A stretch of DNA of 7,939 nucleotides from CAYJAD01 sp964371195 (GTDB lineage Bacteria; Desulfobacterota; Desulfovibrionia; Desulfovibrionales; Desulfovibrionaceae): assembly GCA_964371195.1 (NCBI GenBank), contig CAYJLD010000092.1, forward strand, positions 1 through 7,939. Direction: 5' to 3'. Both the position numbers and the translations under genes were made by a program. Of this stretch, positions 1 to 5,546 are shown piece after piece (the first letter of the stretch is position 1; the number at the start of each line of letters is the position of its first letter). The notes under the pieces are model-generated. The model had not been told where the DNA came from, did not search any database, and worked only from the letters and a program-made list of their open reading frames with translations.

Positions 1-62
1 TTGGTACTTTGTTAGCATTGGGCATAGCAGCATCTTTTATACCAGAAAAGAAAGCCGACTAA
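1..62 (+). CDS. 3' end of a membrane protein, possibly a major-facilitator-type transporter (partial)
   Basis: Reading from base 3, the frame is open to the edge of the window and gives GTLLALGIAASFIPEKKAD before a TAA stop at 60-62. A short hydrophobic, small-residue-rich stretch followed by a charged tail (PEKKAD) is what the last transmembrane helix and cytoplasmic C-terminus of many transporters look like. A terminator-like hairpin begins 7 bp after the stop, which supports a real gene end. Only 19 residues are visible, so the family is a guess; the other two plus-strand frames also reach stops (13-15 and 95-97) but give less protein-like peptides. The gene is convergent with gdhA. Confidence 0.5.
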   Translation, partial: GTLLALGIAASFIPEKKAD

Positions 63-69
63 ATAGTCT

Positions 70-94
70 GAAAAACGCGTTTCACGCATTTTTC
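70..94 (+). terminator. Probable intrinsic terminator of the gene ending at 62
   Basis: G plus AAAAA (70-75) and GCGT (77-80) pair with ACGC (84-87) and TTTTTC (89-94) around a TTC loop, with one C/A mismatch (76/88). An A-tract on the left and a T-tract on the right flank a short GC core, which is the layout of a bidirectional intrinsic terminator. It starts 7 bp after the stop at 62. The stem is short, so its strength is uncertain. Confidence 0.5.
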
Positions 95-132
95 TAAAAA
101 GGCACGCTCGCTCCAAATATCGCTTTGCGAAC

Positions 133-151
133 GCCAGAAGTTAATTCTGGC
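133..151. repeat. Perfect 7-bp inverted repeat hairpin
   Basis: GCCAGAA (133-139) and TTCTGGC (145-151) form a perfect 7-bp stem around a GTTAA loop, followed on the plus strand by TTATTTT. It could be a weak plus-strand terminator. The same GCCAGAA/TTCTGG words recur in the larger hairpin at 194-240, so the two structures could exchange partners. Confidence 0.55.
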
Positions 152-193
152 TTATTTTGCGCCGCCACTCAAAAAAAGGCCCTTTGAGCTTCA

Positions 194-240
194 AAAATTG
201 CCAGAAATTCGCATTCCATGCTCTTATTTCTGGTAATTTT
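194..240. terminator. Strong bidirectional terminator hairpin
   Basis: A 15-nt left arm (194-208, AAAATTGCCAGAAAT) pairs with the right arm (226-240, ATTTCTGGTAATTTT), with a single G-T wobble and a 17-nt loop. The right arm runs into a T-tract on the plus strand (through 243). On the minus strand the hairpin is likewise followed by a run of T (AATTTTTG). It can therefore stop transcription from both directions between the convergent left-edge gene and gdhA. Confidence 0.65.
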
Positions 241-374
241 TTTATTACTATTTTCCAATAAAATTATACTATTTTAGGATGTTATTATATTTTTAAGCGT
301 CGACTAAATAATGGGCAATTGGGTAAGAGTGCTATTTTATCACCCAAGGTTTGATGGAAGTCTTAAATTGTTTC

Positions 375-411
375 GGGTAGCCTTTTTAGCTTTAAGCAAA
401 AAAGGCTACCC
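375..411 (-). terminator. Long perfect hairpin 14 bp downstream of gdhA, likely terminator or 3' stabiliser
   Basis: GGGTAGCCTTTTT (375-387) and AAAAAGGCTACCC (399-411) are perfectly complementary over 13 bp, with a small nested GCT/AGC pairing in the loop. It sits 14 bp beyond the gdhA stop, where a terminator would be expected. On neither strand is it followed by a T-tract (minus strand continues GAAACAATT), so it is not a textbook intrinsic terminator. It may pause polymerase, protect the gdhA 3' end, or act together with the hairpin at 194-240. Confidence 0.55.
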
Positions 412-425
412 AAGTAAGAATAATA

Positions 426-1784
426 TTAATAAACGCCCTGTTGAATCATGGCGTCGGCTACTTTACGAAATCCTGCAATATTACCACCAAGTACATAGTC
501 ACCTGGGCAGTCAAACTCTTTAGCTGTTTCACTGGCAGATGTGAATATACCTTTCATAATATCTTTTAATTTTTCATCAACTTGGTTGAAGTTCCAAGCT
601 TGCATGCTAGCATTTTGAGCCATTTCTAATTGGCTTGTGGATACACCACCGGCGTTGGCGCATTTGCCTGGTCCATAGGCTATTTTAGCTTCTTTAAACA
701 CTTCAATAGCTTCAGGTGTAGAAGGCATGTTCGCACCTTCACTTACTAAGAAGCAACCATTTTTAACCAAAATTTTTGCATCTTCGCCAGTGAGTTCATT
801 TTGGGTAGCACTTGGGAAGGCAAGGTCGCATGGTACGTGCCAAACTGGATGTTGGTTTTTGGGATAGTCTTTGGCTGGAGTATATTTAGCATCGGGGCAA
901 AGTTCTAGGTAGCGAGTTAGAGATGCACGCTCTACTAATTTAACTTGCTTTAATGCTTCAAGGTTAATCCCAGATGGTTGATAAACTGTACCTTGTGAGT
1001 CACTAATAGTAACAGCTTTAGCACCAAGGTGTTGTAATTTTTCAATTGTATATTGAGCTACGTTACCGGAGCCTGATACAGCAGCAGTGCAACCTTTCAT
1101 GTCTTTACCAATGGCGTTTAGCATGTTTTCGGCAAAATATACGCATCCATAGCCTGTAGCTTCAGTACGCACCAAGGAGCCACCCCAAAGTAGACCTTTG
1201 CCTGTGAGCACGCCATCAAACTTTGAGGTAAGGCGTTTATATTGGCCAAATAGGTAACCAACTTCACGTGCTCCAACACCAATATCACCAGCGGGTACGT
1301 CAACTGTATTACCTATAATTTTAGATAATTCAGTCATAAATGCTTGGCAAAAACGCATAACTTCGGCATCACTTTTGCCCTTAGGGTCAAAATCGCTACC
1401 ACCTTTACCGCCACCAATGGCAAGACCGGAAAGGCTATTTTTGAAAATTTGTTCAAAGCCTAAAAACTTTAAGATGCTTTGATTAACACTTGGATGAAAA
1501 CGTAGGCCGCCTTTGTATGGCCCAATGGCAGAGTTAAATTGTACACGGTAACCGCGATTTACGTGCACTCTATTTTTGTCATCTGTCCAGGCTACGCGGA
1601 ATACGAGTTGTCTTTCAGGTTCTGTGATACGTTCCAAAATATTATGCTGCTGATACTTAGTTTCGCGCTCAAATAAGGGCTCTAATGAGTCAACAACTTC
1701 CTTAACTGCCTGCATAAATTCTGGTTGATGTGCGCACACTTTTTTCATTTTGCGCATTACTTTTTGGGTGTAATTAACGGCCAT
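426..1784 (-). CDS. gdhA: NADP-type glutamate dehydrogenase
   Basis: Predicted cytosolic enzyme that reductively aminates 2-oxoglutarate with ammonium to L-glutamate (EC 1.4.1.4), the low-affinity ammonium assimilation route. The 452-residue protein matches the ~450-residue hexameric small GDH family throughout and resembles E. coli GdhA. The N-terminal dimerisation domain carries GPYKGG (88-93, Lys91) and the active-site GGGKGGSDFDPKGK (124-137, catalytic Lys127 by family analogy), followed by PAGDIGVGAREVG (164-176, with Asp167). The nucleotide-binding domain has the Rossmann loop VSGSGNVA (236-243) and a Ser/Asp-type region SDSQGT (261-266) consistent with NADP(H). Late family motifs SEGANMP and GKCANAGGVSTS are present and the C-terminus is complete (VADAMIQQGVY). 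AAGGAG lies 6 bp before the ATG, fixing the start. The gene is divergent from cysK with its own leader and appears monocistronic. NADP preference is inferred from the subfamily. Confidence 0.97.
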   Translation of the reverse strand: MAVNYTQKVMRKMKKVCAHQPEFMQAVKEVVDSLEPLFERETKYQQHNILERITEPERQLVFRVAWTDDKNRVHVNRGYRVQFNSAIGPYKGGLRFHPSVNQSILKFLGFEQIFKNSLSGLAIGGGKGGSDFDPKGKSDAEVMRFCQAFMTELSKIIGNTVDVPAGDIGVGAREVGYLFGQYKRLTSKFDGVLTGKGLLWGGSLVRTEATGYGCVYFAENMLNAIGKDMKGCTAAVSGSGNVAQYTIEKLQHLGAKAVTISDSQGTVYQPSGINLEALKQVKLVERASLTRYLELCPDAKYTPAKDYPKNQHPVWHVPCDLAFPSATQNELTGEDAKILVKNGCFLVSEGANMPSTPEAIEVFKEAKIAYGPGKCANAGGVSTSQLEMAQNASMQAWNFNQVDEKLKDIMKGIFTSASETAKEFDCPGDYVLGGNIAGFRKVADAMIQQGVY

Positions 1785-1837
1785 GGTTTTCTCCTTATAA
1801 ATAAATATGCAATGACTATATAAAAAGAATGTAAGAA

Positions 1838-1862
1838 AAAAAAGACCTAAAAAGGCTTTTTT
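1838..1862 (-). promoter_or_regulatory. Terminator-like hairpin in the gdhA leader (possible attenuator)
   Basis: Read on the minus strand, AAAAAAG (1862-1856), CC-T/A-GG core (CCT 1855-1853 with AGG 1848-1846) and CTTTTTT (1844-1838) form a hairpin with one bulged base, continuing into a run of eight T (1843-1836). It lies about 55 bp before the gdhA ATG and downstream of a TATAAT box at 1898-1903, so it would be transcribed in the leader. The GC core is only 3 bp, so this could also be simple A/T-tract DNA. Confidence 0.3.
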
Positions 1863-1897
1863 GATGTTTAATACTTTTATTTTTTAAAAATAATTAA

Positions 1898-1903
1898 ATT
1901 ATA
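1898..1903 (-). promoter_or_regulatory. Candidate -10 box for gdhA
   Basis: The minus strand reads TATAAT here, a perfect sigma-70 -10 hexamer, about 115 bp upstream of the gdhA ATG. At 17 bp further upstream the -35 position reads AAAATT, a poor match, and there is no TG extension. In such A/T-rich DNA a chance match is quite possible. A second, weaker option is TATAGT at 1820-1815 closer to the gene. Confidence 0.3.
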
Positions 1904-2006
1904 CTTACTTACGCTTGTAGAATTTTTTTGTATTTGTCTTTATGTATAGTTGATGTAGCTTTTATTTTTTCTTAATTAGTGTTATGTCATACGTACAAAA
2001 AATTAA

Positions 2007-2012
2007 GTGAGG
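2007..2012 (+). promoter_or_regulatory. Ribosome binding site that sets the cysK GTG start
   Basis: GTGAGG ends 6 bp before the GTG codon at 2019-2021. No ATG lies in frame ahead of the conserved N-terminus (NTPMVKL), so this site decides a GTG initiation for cysK. Confidence 0.6.
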
Positions 2013-2018
2013 TAATTT

Positions 2019-2915
2019 GTGCTTAATATTCTAGATATTGTTGGTAATACACCCATGGTTAAATTGGGTAGGCTTAATATACATCCATGTGAAATATGGC
2101 TTAAGATTGAAAGTCGTAATCCTGGTGGTTCGGTTAAGGATAGGGTTGTGGCTTATTGTGTGCAAAAAGCTTTGGCAGAAAAAAAAATCTCGCCTGAGAG
2201 TGTTTTGGTGGAACCAAGTAGTGGAAATACTGGCATTGCTTTGAGTATGGTTGGAGCAGTACATGGTATGCAAGTCATTATTACCATGCCAGAAAATATG
2301 ACAGTAGAGCGGGTTAAATCCATGCAAACCTATGGGGCAAAGGTAGTTTTAACCCCTGCTGAACAAGGTATGAATGGTGCTGTAAAAAAAGCCGATGAAA
2401 TTTTAATTAATACACCTTCATCCTATATGCTGGGGCAGTTTACAAATCCACTCATGCTTGAAGCCCACTATTTTAGCACGGGCCCAGAAATTTTTTCTAA
2501 ATTTGGAAATGATGTACATGCTTTAGTGGCAGGTGTTGGTACTGGTGCAACCATATCTGGCACGGGATTATATTTGCGCGAACGTATGCCGCATCTAACT
2601 ATTCATGCTGTAGAACCACTGGAATCGCCAATGCTCTCTGAGGGTAAACCTGGTAAACATGGCATTCAAGGTATTGGACCAAACTTTATCTCAAAAATTT
2701 TGCGCCGTGATATTTTAGATGAGGTTATTACGGTTAGTACCCAAGAAGCCATAGAAATGCGCAAGCAACTTTTTATGCAAGAGGGCATCAGTTGTGGTAT
2801 TTCATCGGGAGCCAATGTGTGTGCAGCTTTAAAACTTGCAGCAAGTAAAAATATGCAAGGCAAAAGAATTGTAAGCTTTATTTGTGATACGGGGGAGCGT
2901 TATTTGTTAGAATAA
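2019..2915 (+). CDS. cysK: Cysteine synthase (O-acetylserine sulfhydrylase)
   Basis: PLP-dependent enzyme expected to convert O-acetyl-L-serine and sulfide to L-cysteine and acetate (EC 2.5.1.47) in the cytosol. The 298-residue protein has the fold type II landmarks in order: GNTPMVKL (9-16), NPGGSVKDR with the PLP Schiff-base lysine Lys40, the substrate loop EPSSGNTG (65-72), the phosphate-binding GVGTGATISG (172-181), a KPGKHGIQGIGPNF segment (210-223) and GISSGAN (260-266), whose Ser263 would contact the PLP ring. Translation starts at GTG with GTGAGG 6 bp upstream. The C-terminus stops at CDTGERYLLE, several residues earlier than many CysK proteins, which continue past the GERYLS motif. 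Its stop region overlaps the convergent RNase H-like gene by 16 bp. No other cysteine gene (for example cysE) is adjacent. CysK is preferred over CysM by motif resemblance; a cystathionine beta-synthase-like role is less likely. Confidence 0.92.
   Translation: MLNILDIVGNTPMVKLGRLNIHPCEIWLKIESRNPGGSVKDRVVAYCVQKALAEKKISPESVLVEPSSGNTGIALSMVGAVHGMQVIITMPENMTVERVKSMQTYGAKVVLTPAEQGMNGAVKKADEILINTPSSYMLGQFTNPLMLEAHYFSTGPEIFSKFGNDVHALVAGVGTGATISGTGLYLRERMPHLTIHAVEPLESPMLSEGKPGKHGIQGIGPNFISKILRRDILDEVITVSTQEAIEMRKQLFMQEGISCGISSGANVCAALKLAASKNMQGKRIVSFICDTGERYLLE
2900..2915. other. 16-bp convergent 3' overlap of cysK and the RNase H-like gene
   Basis: The cysK stop (TAA, 2913-2915) lies inside the last codons of the minus-strand gene, whose own stop is at 2900-2902. 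There is no room for an intergenic terminator, so each transcript must read into the other gene before ending. Confidence 0.85.
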
Positions 2916-3493
2916 TGATATTCAAAATTTACATTTACACGACTTTTTTTACCAGCTTTATTAGTAAAAAATATATGCCTTTCTTTATGCCCATATAGGT
3001 AGATTTGGCGTGTAACATCTACATCTTGTTTGCAATATGTAGTAATTTCATCAAGACGACCTTGCTTCCACCAAGTAAGAGCTTGCATGCCATTGGCATT
3101 TTTACCAAGGCCAAGAGTTGCCTTGGCAATATTATCAAGTGAAACGCGATACGATAGACTTTTTGTAACTTGCACCAGTAAATCAAGAGTAGGTAGGTTT
3201 AACAAGTTATATTTAGAAAATGGTTGTAACACTTTGTAGTCAAAGCCAATAATGTTAAATCCTATTACAAGCTCGGCTTTTTGTAAGTGTATAAACATGG
3301 TTTCAAGTTCGTCTTGAGTATAGGCTGTGAAGCTATGCTTTAGACTGTCATATACAACAGCAATGCTAATGCCCATTTTATGGGCATTTCCCCAACCGCC
3401 CACCTCTTGAGCTGAGCGACGTGTCTCTACATCAAGCACCATAAAATGAGGTGGGTTTGTATTGTTGTTTAGTAAACTTAATAAATCTGCCAT
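2900..3493 (-). CDS. RNase H-like fold protein, putative DEDDy 3'-5' exonuclease
   Basis: A 197-residue cytosolic protein of the ribonuclease H-like superfamily (RNase_H_2/YprB-like or PolB-exonuclease-like). The acidic motifs expected for a two-metal 3'-5' exonuclease are visible: VLDVET (Asp21, Glu23), GFNIIGFDYKVL (Asp85), TLDLL (Asp104) and YCKQDVDVT, where Tyr153 and Asp157 have the Y-x3-D spacing of the DEDDy group. A conserved-looking NANGMQALTWW (132-142) lies between. The substrate, DNA or RNA, cannot be told. It is the last gene of the azlC-azlD-DUF4911 string, 13 bp after the preceding stop, and I see no clear Shine-Dalgarno site before its ATG, which suggests translational coupling or a weak start. 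No in-frame alternative start lies just upstream. Its 3' end overlaps convergent cysK. Confidence 0.78.
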   Translation of the reverse strand: MADLLSLLNNNTNPPHFMVLDVETRRSAQEVGGWGNAHKMGISIAVVYDSLKHSFTAYTQDELETMFIHLQKAELVIGFNIIGFDYKVLQPFSKYNLLNLPTLDLLVQVTKSLSYRVSLDNIAKATLGLGKNANGMQALTWWKQGRLDEITTYCKQDVDVTRQIYLYGHKERHIFFTNKAGKKSRVNVNFEYHYSNK

Positions 3494-3506
3494 ATTGTAA
3501 TTTATT

Positions 3507-3803
3507 TTATTGTATTTTTTGTGGATAACTTAAGCCTGGCCATGGAAGAATATTTATATCAATGCTTTGAGAAATATCATTTAAGGCTGACTTGGTAGCC
3601 TGCTCCATATGCGGTGAATAAACGACTTTTAATAAGGCATCATATTTATTTATGACGGAAAAGTAAGCCAAGTGTCCATATGCTTCCAGTAAAAATCTAA
3701 ACATGCCTACTTTTTCAGGGGCAATTTGTACCAATAGAAATTTACTTTGCTTAGCAGGGCTTAAAGGAGGAGCAATTTTTCTACCTCTTAAAGTTTTTTT
3801 CAT
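3507..3803 (-). CDS. DUF4911-type small protein of unknown function
   Basis: A 98-residue protein with a basic N-terminus (MKKTLRGRK) and no signal peptide or membrane helix. The central part reads LLVQIAPEKVGMFRFLLEAYGHLAYFSVINK followed by ALLKVVYSPH in separate segments (about 23-65), an alternating strand-helix-strand pattern that I recognise from DUF4911 proteins of Desulfovibrio-like bacteria, where the R/K-I-x-P-x-x-x-x-x-F-R-F-L-L-E signature is typical. A small ligand-binding alpha/beta fold is possible, but no catalytic residues are evident. It starts 1 bp after the azlD stop (TAG-T-ATG), strongly implying co-transcription and translational coupling. Function is unknown; a link to amino acid export or to the downstream exonuclease is only suggested by position. 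Confidence 0.75.
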   Translation of the reverse strand: MKKTLRGRKIAPPLSPAKQSKFLLVQIAPEKVGMFRFLLEAYGHLAYFSVINKYDALLKVVYSPHMEQATKSALNDISQSIDINILPWPGLSYPQKIQ

Positions 3804-3804
3804 A

Positions 3805-4131
3805 CTATGACCAGCCTATATAACGTAAAAAAGCCACTGTAGCCATAGCACAAGCTATGGTGCCAAAAAAACTCTTGGTACGCCAAGCTACTAAAGCAGC
3901 AGGAAAAGCAGAAATAAAATAAGTGTTGTGAAAGCTTATATTTAAGTTGCCGTCTTGTATAACTAAATCTGGAATGAGTAAGGCCGACATAACTGCCACA
4001 GGTACAAAGGATAACCAATGCAACATGGACTTTGGTAAATCTTCGGTAGATAAATACATGAGCGGAAAAACACGAGGAATGGCGGTAACAAGGGCACAAC
4101 CTATGATGCAAAAAATAAGGTCTAAATTCAT
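3805..4131 (-). CDS. azlD: AzlD-family small subunit of a branched-chain amino acid exporter
   Basis: Small inner-membrane protein that pairs with AzlC in export of branched-chain amino acids (family first linked to azaleucine resistance). The chosen 108-residue form has the family signatures TAIPRVFPL (16-24) and LSFVPVAVMSALLIPDL (40-56) and three to four hydrophobic segments, ending with a short FLRYIGWS tail. I start it at the ATG at 4131, preceded by GGAAA with a 5-bp gap; the frame extends upstream to a TTG at 4161 that overlaps azlC, but that codon has no ribosome binding site and the extra ten residues are polar and unlike the family. The gap from the azlC stop is 22 bp. Confidence 0.85.
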   Translation of the reverse strand: MNLDLIFCIIGCALVTAIPRVFPLMYLSTEDLPKSMLHWLSFVPVAVMSALLIPDLVIQDGNLNISFHNTYFISAFPAALVAWRTKSFFGTIACAMATVAFLRYIGWS

Positions 4132-4153
4132 ATATGTTTCCAGAATTTTATAT

Positions 4154-4852
4154 TTATTCAAGGCGAGTTTTACGCTTAAATAATAATAATCCTAAACTGG
4201 CTGCGGCAATGCTTGCAATAATAACATTCCATTGTCCAAGGCCCATTAACTTTAAACTAACTGAAATAATACCAGCAAAAATGGCTACCCATAGCTCTAA
4301 TCTACTGTATATTTGGGGTATGAGTAAGGCTAGAAACATGGCTGTTAAGGCATAATCAAGACCCAAGGGGCGTACATCGGTAATAAGTGTACCAAAGTAA
4401 GCGCCAACGGCTGTGCCAGCTACCCAAGAAATATGAGCGGTCATATTGCATGAATACAAAGTGGTAAAGCTAAGTTGCCAACCACGCCTAAAGGCTGCGG
4501 AATGAACTCCAAAGGTTTCGTCGGTAAGTTCATAGCCCACTAAAAATCTTTGCAAACGGCTTCCTTGTTGCATATGTGTTGCTAAGGATGCAGACATAAG
4601 TAAGTGGCGTAAATTTACAACAAAAACTGTTAAAATGACCGATGCAGCACCAACTCCACTACCCCAAAGTGAGGCCGCCACAAATTGGCCGGAACCTGCA
4701 AAAACTAAAATAGACATACTAATGGCAAGACTTGGAGGAATATTATTTTTTACTGCCAAAACGCCAAAAGCAAAGGCTACGGGTACATAACCTAGAACTA
4801 TTGGTATGGCACGTTTAATGCCCTCTATTATGGGTGGTGAAAAAATCTGCAT
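4154..4852 (-). CDS. azlC: AzlC-family branched-chain amino acid exporter, large subunit
   Basis: A 232-residue inner-membrane protein of the AzlC (LIV-E) family, predicted to export branched-chain amino acids with AzlD. Signatures in order are IPIVLGYVPVAFAFGVLA (16-33), FAGSGQF (51-57), NLRHLLMS (80-87), TDETFG (110-115) and GLDYALTAMF (164-173). Long hydrophobic segments throughout fit about five to seven helices, and the protein ends with a basic tail (KRKTRLE), consistent with a cytoplasmic C-terminus. Length is normal for the family. No good Shine-Dalgarno sequence precedes the ATG, and no alternative in-frame start exists just upstream. The 67-bp gap from the sugar transferase gene could contain its own promoter, but I see no confident one. 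No Lrp/AsnC regulator is next to it, unlike some azlCD operons. Confidence 0.92.
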   Translation of the reverse strand: MQIFSPPIIEGIKRAIPIVLGYVPVAFAFGVLAVKNNIPPSLAISMSILVFAGSGQFVAASLWGSGVGAASVILTVFVVNLRHLLMSASLATHMQQGSRLQRFLVGYELTDETFGVHSAAFRRGWQLSFTTLYSCNMTAHISWVAGTAVGAYFGTLITDVRPLGLDYALTAMFLALLIPQIYSRLELWVAIFAGIISVSLKLMGLGQWNVIIASIAAASLGLLLFKRKTRLE

Positions 4853-4919
4853 GCGCTTTTGTATATTTTTATATTTATTCCGGCAAGCATAATAGTTGGT
4901 CTAGGTAGGTTAACATTCA

Positions 4920-5525
4920 CTAACGTGCTCCGCGTGAAAATAGTATGACACCCACAGTTTTAAAAAGGATTTTTAATTCAAGTAAGGCAGACATATTGTT
5001 GATATAATACAAATCATACTCTAGTTTGCGTCTGGCATCATATTCAGAGGCAGCGTATGGATAGGATACTTGAGCAAGGCCTGTGAGGCCGGGTTTGACA
5101 TTATGTCGTAAAGCATAATTATTAATTTTCTGCTCAAAATCATATACAAACTCCACTTGTTCAGGCCTTGGCCCAATAAAGCTCATATCATTTTTTAAAA
5201 TATTCCATAGTTGGGGCAATTCATCTATACGCAATTTGCGCATAAATTTACCATAGTTGGTTATGCGTGTATCATTTACCTTAGCCCATGTTGCACCATG
5301 TTTTTTAGTATTATGATACATAGAGCGAAATTTATATAGGGTAAAAACACGTCCCCTTAGTCCTACTCTTTTCTGGCTATAGATAATTGGTCCTTTAGAT
5401 TCTATTGTGATAATGATGGCTGAAATTATGAAGAGCGGACCAGTAATGAAGAGTAAGAATAAGGCAATGGCAAGGTCAAAAATACGCTTAATGCATGTAT
5501 ATATATTATTTTGCTGTTGAGACAT
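4920..5525 (-). CDS. Monotopic phosphoglycosyl transferase (PglC/EpsB-type sugar transferase)
   Basis: Membrane enzyme predicted to transfer a sugar-1-phosphate from a UDP-sugar to undecaprenyl phosphate, the first committed step of a surface glycan. The 201-residue protein is essentially the catalytic domain alone: KRIFD (13-17) leads into one hydrophobic re-entrant helix (about 17-41), then GPIIYSQKRVG (45-55), FRSM (66-69), the catalytic Asp-Glu pair in RIDELPQLWN (Asp101, Glu102), MSFIGPRPE (114-122) and PGLTGLAQVSYPY (145-157). The PYxAS and LEYDLYYI tail resembles the EpsB/TIGR03013 exopolysaccharide group, but the multi-helix N-terminal half of those proteins is absent, so it is PglC-sized. 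AAGG lies 9 bp before the ATG. It follows the GT4 gene by 21 bp, so the two are likely co-expressed. The first sugar is unknown; a HexNAc fits the nearby epimerase. Confidence 0.9.
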   Translation of the reverse strand: MSQQQNNIYTCIKRIFDLAIALFLLFITGPLFIISAIIITIESKGPIIYSQKRVGLRGRVFTLYKFRSMYHNTKKHGATWAKVNDTRITNYGKFMRKLRIDELPQLWNILKNDMSFIGPRPEQVEFVYDFEQKINNYALRHNVKPGLTGLAQVSYPYAASEYDARRKLEYDLYYINNMSALLELKILFKTVGVILFSRGAR

Positions 5526-5546
5526 GCTTTATAACCTTGTTTGTTG

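Larger units (their letters stand above)
63..425. other. Gene-free convergent intergenic region rich in inverted repeats
   Basis: This 363-bp stretch lies between the convergent left-edge gene and gdhA and holds no convincing gene. It contains at least six inverted repeats: 70-94, 120-130 (TCGC-TTT-GCGA), 133-151, 168-188 (CTCAAA/TTTGAG), 194-240 and 375-411. The part from about 100 to 170 is visibly more GC-rich than its flanks (the rest is mostly A/T). A short ATG reading frame from 311 runs into gdhA antisense and looks like chance. The region may simply be a cluster of terminators, or may contain a structured small RNA ending at the hairpin at 194-240. Confidence 0.6.

Noticed and set aside
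311..523. 70-codon plus-strand frame downstream of the hairpin region
   Set aside because: It runs antisense into the 3' end of gdhA, has no ribosome binding site and its composition looks like a translated repeat and gdhA complement.
1899..1905. TATACT as a plus-strand -10 box for cysK, and TTGATG (1950-1955) with TAATTA (1973-1978)
   Set aside because: Neither pairs with a convincing partner hexamer at proper spacing; A/T-rich DNA gives such matches by chance. No cysK promoter can be named.
2031..2327. 98-codon minus-strand frame inside cysK
   Set aside because: It is fully antisense to conserved cysK catalytic regions and has no start signal or recognisable motif.
3800..4111. 103-codon minus-strand frame overlapping azlD
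   Set aside because: It is the alternative frame of azlD, rich in Cys, Phe and Ser from hydrophobic codons read out of frame.
4853..4919. Promoter or terminator between the sugar transferase gene and azlC
   Set aside because: TTGCCG with TACAAA at 17 bp and a TATAAA were seen on the minus strand, but the first would give almost no leader and the second lacks a -35. No stable hairpin is present.
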